Both the position numbers and the translations under genes were made by a program. Source: JBDSKH01 sp035556655 (lineage in GTDB: Bacteria > Actinomycetota > Actinomycetes > Actinomycetales > Microbacteriaceae). From it: 35,251 nt of DNA. Positions 1 to 7,725 of this stretch are shown here, piece after piece. Within the stretch, counting starts at the first letter, position 1, and every line of letters starts with the position of its first letter. The stretch spans positions 1 through 35,251 of the forward strand of contig DATMFW010000030.1 of NCBI GenBank assembly GCA_035556655.1, given 5' to 3'. The notes below the pieces were generated by a model. That model was not told where the DNA came from, searched no databases, and was given only the letters and a program-made list of their open reading frames with translations.

Positions 1-2
1 CG

Positions 3-719
3 TGGCGCTGCCCGCACTGCGTCGGGACCCGGCTGCAGACCAGCGGCGCCGGAACCCGGCGCACCGCCGACGAGCTGGGCAGGGCGTTCCCCGGCACGCT
101 CGTCGTCGTCTCGGACGGTGAGCGGCCGCTCACCGGCGTCCCCGACCGTCCCGCCCTGGTGATCGCGACCCGTGGCGCCGAACCGCTCGCCGATGGCGGG
201 TACCGCGCGGTGCTGCTGCTCGACGGCGAGCGCATGGTCGCCCGCGAGAGTCTGCGGGTGGCGGAGGACGTACTGCGCTGGTGGTCCGACGCCGCGGCCC
301 TCGCGGCCGACGACGCCCGGGTGATCCTCGTCGGGGTGGGTGGTGCTCTCGCGACGGCGCTCGCCTCCTGGACCCAGCCCGAGTACGCCCACGCCGAACT
401 GGCCGACCGGCGCCCGCTGCGATTTCCGCCCCTGGTGCGCACGGCCACCCTGCAGGGGGCGCCGGATGCGGTGGCCGAGGCGCTGAGGCACCTTCCGGCC
501 TCCGCCGAGCAGCTCGGTGTCACCGAGGCCGACGGTCGCGCCCGGGCCATCCTGCGCTTCGACTACGCGCATGGTGCCGAGGTGGCGGAGGCCGTCCGCG
601 CGGAGATCATCCGGCAGGCGACATCGCGGCGCAAGCCGGTCCCCGGCGCCCCGCGCCGCGGACGGCAGCCGCTGCCCCTGCGCGCACGGTTCGACGATCC
701 GGAGCCGTTCGACGAGTGA
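3..719 (+). CDS. priA: Primosomal protein N' (PriA-like), C-terminal part, cut by window start
   Basis: This is the C-terminal 238 residues of a PriA-like replication-restart protein; the reading frame is open from the first complete codon, so the start lies upstream. The visible part begins with Trp-Arg-Cys-Pro-His-Cys, the end of the PriA zinc-binding module, followed by a stretch like the family's post-zinc region (GAGTRRTADELGRAFPG). E. coli PriA has helicase motifs V and VI after this point, including a QVAGRAGR-type element. Here that space holds VLLLDGERMVARESLRVAED and no arginine finger. This matches actinobacterial PriA proteins, which are regarded as lacking helicase activity. The stop is followed 37 bp later by fmt, and a priA-fmt order is common in bacteria. 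The family call is firm; the loss of helicase function is inferred from the visible half only. Confidence 0.85.
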   Translation, partial: WRCPHCVGTRLQTSGAGTRRTADELGRAFPGTLVVVSDGERPLTGVPDRPALVIATRGAEPLADGGYRAVLLLDGERMVARESLRVAEDVLRWWSDAAALAADDARVILVGVGGALATALASWTQPEYAHAELADRRPLRFPPLVRTATLQGAPDAVAEALRHLPASAEQLGVTEADGRARAILRFDYAHGAEVAEAVRAEIIRQATSRRKPVPGAPRRGRQPLPLRARFDDPEPFDE

Positions 720-756
720 CCTCACGCGGAGACGGCAGAATCGAGGGATGACCAGC

Positions 757-1671
757 ATGCGGATCGTGTTCGCGGGAAGCCCCGCCGCTGCGGTCCCGAG
801 CCTGCAGGCGCTGCTGGACGGCCCGCACCAGGTCGTCGCCGTGGTCACCCGCGAGCCATCGCCCCAGGGCCGCAAGCGGCTGCTCACCCCGACGCCCGTC
901 GCCGAGGTCGCCGAACGCGCGGGGGTGCCGGTGATCGCCGCCAACCGGCTCGGAGCCGTCACCGACGAGCTCATCGCCCTCGAACCGGATCTCGGGGTCA
1001 TTGTGGCGTACGGCGGGCTGGTCCGGGAACCGCTGCTGAGCGCGCCGCGCCTGGGCTGGATCAATCTGCATTTCTCGGTGCTTCCGCGCTGGCGGGGGGC
1101 GGCACCGGTTCAACGAGCGATCATCGCCGGCGATCAGGAGACCGGCACCGCCGTGTTCCAGCTGGTGCCCGAACTCGACGCCGGCGCGGTCTTCGCGCTC
1201 GAGCGGGTGCCGATCGGCCGGAACCAGACGGCGGGTCACCTGCTGCGGGCCCTGGCGGAGTCGGGTGCCCGGCAGCTCGCCGGCGTCGTGGACGCCCTCG
1301 CCGACGGCACCGCCCGTGCCGTGCCGCAGTCGGGCGAGCCGACCCTCGCCCCCAAGCTGACCCTCGAGGACGGACATCTCGACTGGGGCCGTCCGGCCGC
1401 CGAAGTCGATGCGCGCGTGCGCGGCGTCACCCCGGAGCCGGGAGCGTTCACCCTGTTCGAGGGCGAACGCCTGAAGGTCCTCGGTGCGGCCATCGCCCAC
1501 GACGCACCCGCCCTGCCGCCCGGCCGCGCCGAGCTCCGGGCGGGACGCGCCCTGGTCGGCACCGGAAGTGCTCCGCTGGAATTGATCACGGTGCAGCCCG
1601 CGGGGAAACGGCCGATGCCCGCCGCGGACTGGCTCCGCGGCCGCGGCGCCGATGCGATCGAGCTCGGATGA
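757..1671 (+). CDS. fmt: Methionyl-tRNA formyltransferase
   Basis: The product (304 aa) formylates initiator Met-tRNA with 10-formyltetrahydrofolate in the cytoplasm. It opens with MRIVFAGSPAAAVPSLQALL, the family N-terminus. The catalytic Asn-x-His lies in NLHFSVLPRWRGAAPVQ (Asn103, His105), and the third catalytic residue is Asp141 in PELDAG; the 38-residue spacing fits the family. The C-terminal domain covers about residues 205-304. I chose ATG 757 because GAGGG at 743-747 sits 9 nt upstream and homologues begin MR-I/L-VFAG. An in-frame ATG at 748 lies 6 nt after CAGAAT (736-741), which would suit a leaderless start three codons earlier. The 3' end overlaps rsmB as ATGA, so the two are probably translationally coupled. 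Confidence 0.95.
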   Translation: MRIVFAGSPAAAVPSLQALLDGPHQVVAVVTREPSPQGRKRLLTPTPVAEVAERAGVPVIAANRLGAVTDELIALEPDLGVIVAYGGLVREPLLSAPRLGWINLHFSVLPRWRGAAPVQRAIIAGDQETGTAVFQLVPELDAGAVFALERVPIGRNQTAGHLLRALAESGARQLAGVVDALADGTARAVPQSGEPTLAPKLTLEDGHLDWGRPAAEVDARVRGVTPEPGAFTLFEGERLKVLGAAIAHDAPALPPGRAELRAGRALVGTGSAPLELITVQPAGKRPMPAADWLRGRGADAIELG

Positions 1672-3026
1672 GCGCGCCCCGTGTCCAGCCGGCCCGGCGC
1701 ATCGCCTACCGGGTGCTGCGGGCCGTCGAGCAGGACGACGCGTACGCCAACCTGCTGCTGCCCGCCCTCCTGGCCGAGGCCCGGCTCGCGCCCGCGGATG
1801 CGGCCCTCGCCACCGAGCTCACCTACGGCACGCTGCGGCGCCGGGGGTTCTACGACCGGGTGATCTCGCTCGTCGTCGACCGCCCGCTCGCCCGCATGGA
1901 TCCCGAGGTGCTCGACGCACTGCGGCTCGGCGTGCATCAGCTGCTGGAGACCCGGGTGGCCCCGCACGCGGCCGTCGGCGAGTCGGTAGCCCTGGTGGCC
2001 TCCGCCGGGAAGGGGTCCGCGCGCGGGTTCGCGAACGGCGTGCTGCGCACCATCGCACGGAGCACCCCCGAGCAGTGGCGGGCTCGCGCTCTGGAAGGCC
2101 TGGAGGGCGATGCACGCCGGGCGATGGAGACGGCGCACCCGGAATGGGTGGTGGCGGCCTTCCGCGATGCCCTGTCGGCCGAGGGGAACCGGGACCTGGA
2201 TGCGCTGCTCGCTGCGGACAATCTTCCTCCCGCGGTCAGCCTGGTCGCCCTGCCCGGCCTCGCCGAGGCCGCCGAGGTGGGCGAACCGGGCGGAGTCTCG
2301 CCGCTGGCGGCGCGCTCGGCCGGGGGAGACCCGGCTGAGAACCCCGTCGTGGCCTCCGGGCGTGCCCGGGTGCAGGACGAGGGCTCGCAACTGGCCGCGC
2401 TGGCGCTCAGCCGCGCCCGCGCGGTGCTGCCCGGGGAGCGCTGGCTCGACATGTGCGCGGGTCCCGGCGGGAAGGCGGCGCTGCTCGCCGCGGAAGCCGC
2501 GGGCGGCGGAGCATCGCTGATCGCGAACGAGCTCATCCCGGCCCGGGCGGGCCTAGTGCGCAGCGCGCTCGCCGTGTTCGACCCGGCGCCCCCGGTGCTC
2601 GAGGGTGATGCCACGCGGTTCGCGGGCGAGCCGGCATCGTTCGACCGCATCCTGCTCGATGCGCCGTGCACCGGCCTGGGTGCCCTGCGCCGGCGGCCCG
2701 AGGCCCGCTGGCGAAAGACCCCGGACGACCTGCCCGGCCTGACCCGGGTGCAGGCCGCTCTGCTGGATGCCGCGATCGCCGCCCTGAAGCCCGGCGGCAT
2801 CCTGGCGTACGTGACCTGCTCTCCGCATCCGGCCGAGACGCGGCAGATCGTCGCGGCGGCCCGCGAACGTCATCCGGAGGTCGAGCCCGTCGACACCCCG
2901 GCCGTGCTGGCGGCTGTCGCGACGCGCGATCTCGAGCTGCCGCCGGAGTCCCACGCCCAGCTCTGGCCGCATCGCCACGGCACCGACGCGATGTTCATCC
3001 AGCTGCTGGCTAAGGTGGCGACGTGA
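1668..3026 (+). CDS. rsmB: 16S rRNA m5C967 methyltransferase RsmB/Sun
   Basis: The 452-aa protein has an N-terminal NusB-like RNA-binding domain (about 8-150) and a C-terminal SAM-dependent RNA cytosine-C5 methyltransferase domain (about 235-450). The SAM loop is LDMCAGPGGKAALLA from Asp261. Motif IV is LDAPCTGLGALRRRPEARW with Cys334, and motif VI is YVTCSPHPAE with Cys384. These are the two cysteines of m5C RNA methyltransferases; in RsmB the motif-VI cysteine is the nucleophile. A long linker (about 185-235) separates the halves. The start ATG overlaps the fmt stop and the end overlaps rpe as GTGA. The fmt-rsmB pair is widespread and links two translation functions. The exact target base is taken from family knowledge, not visible here. 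Confidence 0.93.
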   Translation: MSAPRVQPARRIAYRVLRAVEQDDAYANLLLPALLAEARLAPADAALATELTYGTLRRRGFYDRVISLVVDRPLARMDPEVLDALRLGVHQLLETRVAPHAAVGESVALVASAGKGSARGFANGVLRTIARSTPEQWRARALEGLEGDARRAMETAHPEWVVAAFRDALSAEGNRDLDALLAADNLPPAVSLVALPGLAEAAEVGEPGGVSPLAARSAGGDPAENPVVASGRARVQDEGSQLAALALSRARAVLPGERWLDMCAGPGGKAALLAAEAAGGGASLIANELIPARAGLVRSALAVFDPAPPVLEGDATRFAGEPASFDRILLDAPCTGLGALRRRPEARWRKTPDDLPGLTRVQAALLDAAIAALKPGGILAYVTCSPHPAETRQIVAAARERHPEVEPVDTPAVLAAVATRDLELPPESHAQLWPHRHGTDAMFIQLLAKVAT

Positions 3027-3691
3027 CCGCCCGGATCAACCCCAGCATCCTGACCGCCGACTTCGCCGACCTCGGCTCCGAGGTGGCGCGGGTGGCGAAC
3101 GCGGACGCCGTGCACGTGGACGTCATGGACAACCACTTCGTGCCCAACCTCACCTTCGGGCCGCGTATGGTCGAGGCCCTGCAGCGGACCTCGCCGATAC
3201 CGCTCGACGTGCACCTCATGATCTCGGACGCCGATCGCTGGGCACCCGGCTACGCGGAGCTCGGAGTGTTCTCGGTCACCTTCCACGCCGAGGCTGCCGC
3301 GGATCCGGTGGCGCTCGCCCGGAGGCTGCGGCAGATCGGCGCGCGCGCCGGGCTGGCCCTGAAGCCCGGCACCCCCGTCGAGGCCTACCTGGAGCTGTTG
3401 CCCGAGTTCGATCAGCTGCTGGTGATGACGGTCGAACCCGGGTTCGGCGGGCAGAGCTTCATGCACGACATGGTGCCGAAGATCCGGGCCGCGCGCGCCG
3501 CCATCGGCGACCGCCCGGTGTGGCTGCAGGTCGACGGCGGCATCTCACCCGACACGATCGGCATCGCCGCCGAAGCCGGAGCCGACACCTTCGTCGCGGG
3601 CTCGGCCGTGTACCAGGCGGCGGACGGGGCGGACCCCGCGGCCGCGATCGAGGCCCTGCGCGGACTGGCCGGCGCGCACCCGTCGCACTAG
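3023..3691 (+). CDS. rpe: Ribulose-phosphate 3-epimerase
   Basis: The 222-aa TIM-barrel enzyme interconverts ribulose-5-phosphate and xylulose-5-phosphate in the pentose-phosphate pathway. Family signatures are present in order: INPSILTADFADLG at the N-terminus, VHVDVMDNHFVPNLTFGP (metal-binding His and catalytic Asp), LDVHLMI, MTVEPGFGGQSF, and VDGGIS with the second catalytic Asp. The gene starts with GTG inside the rsmB stop (GTGA), so it is the third member of the fmt-rsmB-rpe unit. Length is normal for the family. The link to nearby genes is indirect: the pathway supplies ribose-5-phosphate for PRPP, which HisG and the tryptophan pathway use. Confidence 0.96.
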   Translation: MTARINPSILTADFADLGSEVARVANADAVHVDVMDNHFVPNLTFGPRMVEALQRTSPIPLDVHLMISDADRWAPGYAELGVFSVTFHAEAAADPVALARRLRQIGARAGLALKPGTPVEAYLELLPEFDQLLVMTVEPGFGGQSFMHDMVPKIRAARAAIGDRPVWLQVDGGISPDTIGIAAEAGADTFVAGSAVYQAADGADPAAAIEALRGLAGAHPSH

Positions 3692-3708
3692 CCGGCGGAG
3701 GCGGTGCG

Positions 3709-3738
3709 TTGCGCACCCTTCCCCGACTCGGCTTGAAT
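3709..3738 (+). promoter_or_regulatory. Candidate promoter of the ABC transporter operon
   Basis: TTGCGC (3709-3714) and TTGAAT (3733-3738) are separated by 18 bp in the 54-bp gap after rpe. ATG 3746 lies 7 nt after the second box, the distance expected if transcription starts at or next to the A of the start codon. Both hexamers are poor matches to the sigma-70 consensus, so this is a tentative call. Confidence 0.35.
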
Positions 3739-3745
3739 GGCCGGG

Positions 3746-4825
3746 ATGGCGACGACGCAATCCACCGATCCGACGACCGATTCCGGAACCCGCGGGTCGG
3801 TGAGCGTGCGAGGCCTCACCAAGCGCTACGGCGATGCGGTCGCCGTCGACGGGATCGATCTCGACATCGCGGCAGGGGAGTTCCTCTGCCTGCTCGGGCC
3901 CTCCGGCTGCGGCAAGACCACGACGCTGCGCATGATCGCCGGCTTCGAGCAGCCCGACTCCGGTGAGATCCGGGTCTCCGGCGTCGAGGTGTCGCGCATC
4001 CCGCCGTACCGGCGCGATGTCAACACCGTCTTCCAGGCCTATGCACTGTTTCCGCACATGACGGTCGCCGAGAACGTCGCCTACGGGCTGCGTCAGCAGC
4101 GGGTCCCGCGTGCCGAGCTGCGCGAGCGGGTCACGGCCGCGCTCGAGCTCGTGCGGATGCGGCGGTTCGCCGACCGCAAGCCCGCCCAGCTCTCCGGCGG
4201 CCAGCAGCAGCGCATCGCGCTCGCCCGGGCGCTGGTCAACCGACCGGCCGTCCTGCTGCTCGACGAACCCCTCGGCGCACTGGACCGTCAACTGCGCGAG
4301 GAGATGCAGCTCGAGCTGAAGCTGCTGCAGAACGATCTCGGCATCACGTTCGTGTTCGTGACCCACGACCAGGGCGAGGCGCTGTCGATGAGCGATCGCA
4401 TCGCGATCATGCGCGACGGACGCATCGAGCAACTGGCCGATCCGGGCACGGTGTACTCCCGGCCGGCGAGCGCGTTCGTCGCCGCATTCGTCGGTCAGCA
4501 GAACTTCCTCGACGACGGCGATCAGGTGACCGCGGTACGCCCCGAACACGTCCTGCTCGAACCGGACACGGGGCGATCCGCCGCGCGGGACGCACGCATC
4601 GCCACGGTGCTGACCATCGCGCCACTCGGCGAGACGGTCCAGTACCAGCTGCGCCTCGAGGACGGCCGCTCTCTGCTCGCCCGGCGACCCGCTCCCGACG
4701 CCCCCGCGCTGACCGTCGGCGAGCGCGTGCGCTGCCACTGGTCGCCGGAGCACGTGCTGACCTTCCCGGCCGAGCAGCTCGACCTCATTCCCGGCACCGC
4801 ATCCGACATCGAAGGAGCACCATGA
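3746..4825 (+). CDS. Polyamine-type ABC transporter ATPase (PotA-like)
   Basis: The 359-aa ATPase would power the transporter encoded by the next three genes. It shows Walker A (GPSGCGKTT, from about residue 51), the LSGGQQQRIALARAL signature, Walker B (VLLLDEPLGALD) and an H-loop (FVTHDQGEAL). The C-terminal 110 residues form a TOBE-type domain with the AVRPEHV motif usual in PotA/FbpC-like ATPases. An in-frame ATG at 3737 would add three residues; neither start has a clear ribosome-binding site, and 3746 suits a leaderless start. The end overlaps the binding-protein gene as ATGA, with GAAGGAG (4811-4817) just before that start. The class is firm. The substrate (spermidine, putrescine, an opine or another amine) cannot be read from the ATPase. 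Confidence 0.9.
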   Translation: MATTQSTDPTTDSGTRGSVSVRGLTKRYGDAVAVDGIDLDIAAGEFLCLLGPSGCGKTTTLRMIAGFEQPDSGEIRVSGVEVSRIPPYRRDVNTVFQAYALFPHMTVAENVAYGLRQQRVPRAELRERVTAALELVRMRRFADRKPAQLSGGQQQRIALARALVNRPAVLLLDEPLGALDRQLREEMQLELKLLQNDLGITFVFVTHDQGEALSMSDRIAIMRDGRIEQLADPGTVYSRPASAFVAAFVGQQNFLDDGDQVTAVRPEHVLLEPDTGRSAARDARIATVLTIAPLGETVQYQLRLEDGRSLLARRPAPDAPALTVGERVRCHWSPEHVLTFPAEQLDLIPGTASDIEGAP

Positions 4826-5997
4826 ACGGACAGCCCGAAATCCGGATCCTCGCCTCCCGAGCGGCGGCCCCGCGCATCGCGGCCGGCATCTCACGCCGGC
4901 GCTTCCTCGAACTCGCCGCCGCGGTGGGGGCGACCAGCGCCCTCGCGGCATGCACGCCGACGAGCCGGCCCCAGGTGCAGGCCACCGGCGGTCCGGTCGA
5001 GAGCGAGCTGTCGATCTACAGCTGGGGCGACTACGACGCGCCCGAGGTGCTCGACGCGTTCACGGCGAGCCTCGGTGCCGCGATCACCATGGACGCGTTC
5101 AACTCCAACGAGGAGATGATCGCCAAGCTCACCGCCTCGAAGGGCACCAGCGGCTACGACATCGTCGTGCCGACCGGGGTGTTCATCCCGGGCATGGCCG
5201 AGAACGGGCTGCTCACCAGGCTCAACCTCGACCTGATCCCCAACATCGAGCACATGGACCCGGCTTTCCTCCGTCAGGCGTGGGACCCGCAGAACGACTA
5301 CTCGATCTGCAAGGCATGGGGCACGACCGGTTTCGTCTACGACAAGACGGTGATCTCCCGCGAGCTGAAGACCTGGTCGGACTTCATCGACGCGGCGAAG
5401 AACGAGGCCAGCGGCAAGACCTCGGTGCTCGATGACCCGGCCGAGATCACAGGCATCTACTTCTGGGCCAACGGGATCGACTGGAACACCACCGACCCCG
5501 CCCAGCTCGATGCCGCCGAGAAGTTCGCCGTCGAAGAGCTGGCCCCGCACATCTCCAACTTCGACTCCTACCCGGGCGGCGAGGCGATCCCGCAGGCCAG
5601 CCAGGTTCTCATGCAGGTGTGGAACGGCGACGCGCGGATCGGCATCCTCAACAGCCCCGATCCGGACCGCTGGCAATGGGTGCTGGGTTCGCCGGCCACC
5701 GAACTGTGGATGGACAACTGGGCCATCGCCGCCGGCGCCCCGCATCCCGAGGCCGCCCACGCGTTCATCAACTACGTGCTCACCCCCGAGAACGCCCTCG
5801 CCGAACTCGACTACATCGGCTACCACACCGGCGCCGCGGGCATCGAAGACGCGGCACGGGACGCCGAACTCGAGATGCTCGATCTGGTGTTCTTCACCCC
5901 CGAGCAGATCGCCACCATGAACAACGGCGAGGTCACCGAGGCGCAGGCGCGCATCGTCGACATCTGGAACAAGGCCAAGGCCGCCGCGGGTGCGTAG
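4822..5997 (+). CDS. Extracellular solute-binding lipoprotein (PotD/F-like), Tat-exported
   Basis: This 391-aa protein should capture the transported solute outside the membrane. The N-terminus carries a twin-arginine motif (SRRRFLEL, Arg25-Arg27), a hydrophobic stretch and a lipobox (ALAAC) placing the lipidated cysteine at Cys44. It is therefore probably folded before Tat export and then lipidated by Lgt; lgt is also in this window. The mature part opens with SELSIYSWGDYDAPEVLDAF, typical of spermidine/putrescine-binding proteins, and contains GYDIVVPTGVFIPGM and a late LWMDNWAIAAGAPHPEAAHA segment common in PotD/PotF relatives. It overlaps the ATPase gene by 4 nt and the first permease gene by 8 nt. 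Ligand identity is unknown. Tat export of this family is common in actinobacteria. Confidence 0.9.
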   Translation: MNGQPEIRILASRAAAPRIAAGISRRRFLELAAAVGATSALAACTPTSRPQVQATGGPVESELSIYSWGDYDAPEVLDAFTASLGAAITMDAFNSNEEMIAKLTASKGTSGYDIVVPTGVFIPGMAENGLLTRLNLDLIPNIEHMDPAFLRQAWDPQNDYSICKAWGTTGFVYDKTVISRELKTWSDFIDAAKNEASGKTSVLDDPAEITGIYFWANGIDWNTTDPAQLDAAEKFAVEELAPHISNFDSYPGGEAIPQASQVLMQVWNGDARIGILNSPDPDRWQWVLGSPATELWMDNWAIAAGAPHPEAAHAFINYVLTPENALAELDYIGYHTGAAGIEDAARDAELEMLDLVFFTPEQIATMNNGEVTEAQARIVDIWNKAKAAAGA

Positions 5998-6865
5998 ACC
6001 GGGATGGCTGCTGGCCGTCCCCGCCTGGGTGTGGCTGCTGGTCTTCTTCGTCGCACCCGTTCTGCAGGTGCTGTGGTTCAGCTTCGGCTACAAGCCGGGC
6101 ATCTTCGGCACGCATGCCAACGACGTGCTGTCATTCGACCGGTACGCCGAGGCCGTCACCCCGACGTTCTTCGCCACCTTCCAGAACACCCTCTGGGTGG
6201 GCATCGCCGGGACGCTCCTGTGCCTCGTGATCGCGCTGCCGGTGGCGTACTGGATGGCCGCGAAGGTGCCCGCCCGGCACCGTGGTGTGCTGCTCGCGCT
6301 CGTGCTGGTGCCGTACTGGACCAACTTCCTGATCCGCACCATCGGCTGGCAGATCATCCTGTCTCCCGAGGGCGCGCTGTCGCACCTCGGACAGGCCCTC
6401 GGATTCGGGCCGCTCGATCTGCTCTACACCCGGCCCGCGGTACTGCTCGGGGTGGTCTACAACTACCTGCCGCTGATGATCCTGCCGCTCTACGTCGCCT
6501 TCGACCGGGTCGACCCGGCCCTGCGCGAGGCGAGCAAGGATCTCGGTGCCGACCGCCTGCGGACGCTGTTCGGGGTCACCCTGCCGCTGGCGCAGCCCGG
6601 CATCATCGCGGGCATCGTCCTGGTGTTCATCCCCCTGATGGGCGACTACATCACCCCGACGGTCCTCGGCGGCGCGCGCGGCATGATGGTCGGCCAACTG
6701 GTGGCCAGTCAGTTCCAGACCGCCCAGAACTGGGCGCTCGGCGCGGCGATGGCGGTGCTGCTCATCCTGGTGATCGCCGCCACCCTCGGCATCGCGGCGC
6801 TGCTGGCCTGGCTCGTGACGCTTCCGTTCCGCGCGCGCAGGCGGCTGCGTCTGGGGGAGGCGTGA
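5990..6865 (+). CDS. ABC transporter permease 1 (PotB-like)
   Basis: The 291-aa inner-membrane permease has about six predicted hydrophobic helices, the first at residues 4-24. The cytoplasmic EAA loop reads EASKDLGADRLRTLFGVTLP, which contacts the ATPase. Homology is to the PotB/PotH class through segments such as YWTNFLIRTIGWQIIL and GDYITPTVLGG. It starts with GTG eight nucleotides before the end of the binding-protein gene, implying translational coupling. Its stop overlaps the start of the second permease by one base (TGATG), preceded by a purine-rich GGGGGAGG at 6853-6859. Confidence 0.92.
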   Translation: MRRPGWLLAVPAWVWLLVFFVAPVLQVLWFSFGYKPGIFGTHANDVLSFDRYAEAVTPTFFATFQNTLWVGIAGTLLCLVIALPVAYWMAAKVPARHRGVLLALVLVPYWTNFLIRTIGWQIILSPEGALSHLGQALGFGPLDLLYTRPAVLLGVVYNYLPLMILPLYVAFDRVDPALREASKDLGADRLRTLFGVTLPLAQPGIIAGIVLVFIPLMGDYITPTVLGGARGMMVGQLVASQFQTAQNWALGAAMAVLLILVIAATLGIAALLAWLVTLPFRARRRLRLGEA

Positions 6866-7713
6866 TGGGCACCCGGCGGCGCGCGGCATCCGATGTCGCC
6901 CTCACCGTATGGGGGGTGGTGGTCTTCGCCTTCCTGTTCGCGCCGATCATCGTGGTGGTGATCTCGTCGTTCAACTCCGGGCGCCTGCTCGTGGCATGGC
7001 AGGGTTTCAGTCTCGAGCCGTTCGCCGCGCTGGTGAGCAAGCCCGCGATCCGCGATTCGGTCATCGTCTCGCTGCAGACCGGCGCCATCTCGGCGGTCGT
7101 GGCGAGTCTTCTGGGGATGCTGGCGGGCATCGCGCTCGCCCGTCGCCCCGGCAGGTGGGCGGCGTGGTTCATCGGCTTGCTCCTGCTGGTCTCGGTCACC
7201 CCCGAGATCGTGGACGCCGTCGCGCTGCTGCCCTGGCTGGTCTTCCTCGGCCAGGACCTCGGGATGCCCGTGTTCAGCGACGGCATCGTGCGTCTCGTCA
7301 TCGGCCATTCGCTGTTCTCCACGGCGGTGGTGTCGTACATCGTCCGGGCGCGCCTGATCGGTCTCGACGCGCGCCTGGAGGAGGCCTCGGCCGACCTGTA
7401 CGCGCCCCCGGCGCGCACGTTCCTGCGGATCACCCTGCCGCTCGTGGCCCCCGCGGTGCTGGCCGGTGCACTGCTGTCGTTCACGCTGAGCCTGGACAAC
7501 ACGGTCATCGCCGCGTTCGTGCAGGTCTCGGGATCGACCCCGTGGCCGGTCTACGTCCTGAGCGCGTTGCGCAGCGGACTCCGGCCCGAGATCGCCGCGG
7601 TCTCGACCATCATGCTCATCCTGTCGCTCGGTGCTCTCGCGGTCGTCTGGCTCGTGCTGCGCCGATCCGGCGATGCGTCCAACCAGATCGCCCGCACCCT
7701 CGCGGGCGGATAG
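6865..7713 (+). CDS. ABC transporter permease 2 (PotC-like)
   Basis: The second permease (282 aa, starting MGTRRRAASDVALTVWGVVV) completes the transporter. I chose ATG 6865 because it overlaps the previous stop and follows a strong GGGGGAGG site; the open frame extends much further upstream only as antisense-like sequence inside the first permease gene. About six hydrophobic segments are visible. The EAA loop is EEASADLYAPPARTFLRITL, with Tyr where most family members have Gly (compare DLGA in permease 1). The tail of the last loop, SLDNTVIAAFVQVSGSTPWP, resembles the PotC/PotI signature SLDDFVI.FF. The amidohydrolase start follows after 12 bp, so it is probably in the same transcript. Confidence 0.9.
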   Translation: MGTRRRAASDVALTVWGVVVFAFLFAPIIVVVISSFNSGRLLVAWQGFSLEPFAALVSKPAIRDSVIVSLQTGAISAVVASLLGMLAGIALARRPGRWAAWFIGLLLLVSVTPEIVDAVALLPWLVFLGQDLGMPVFSDGIVRLVIGHSLFSTAVVSYIVRARLIGLDARLEEASADLYAPPARTFLRITLPLVAPAVLAGALLSFTLSLDNTVIAAFVQVSGSTPWPVYVLSALRSGLRPEIAAVSTIMLILSLGALAVVWLVLRRSGDASNQIARTLAGG

Positions 7714-7725
7714 CCAGGAGGACCA

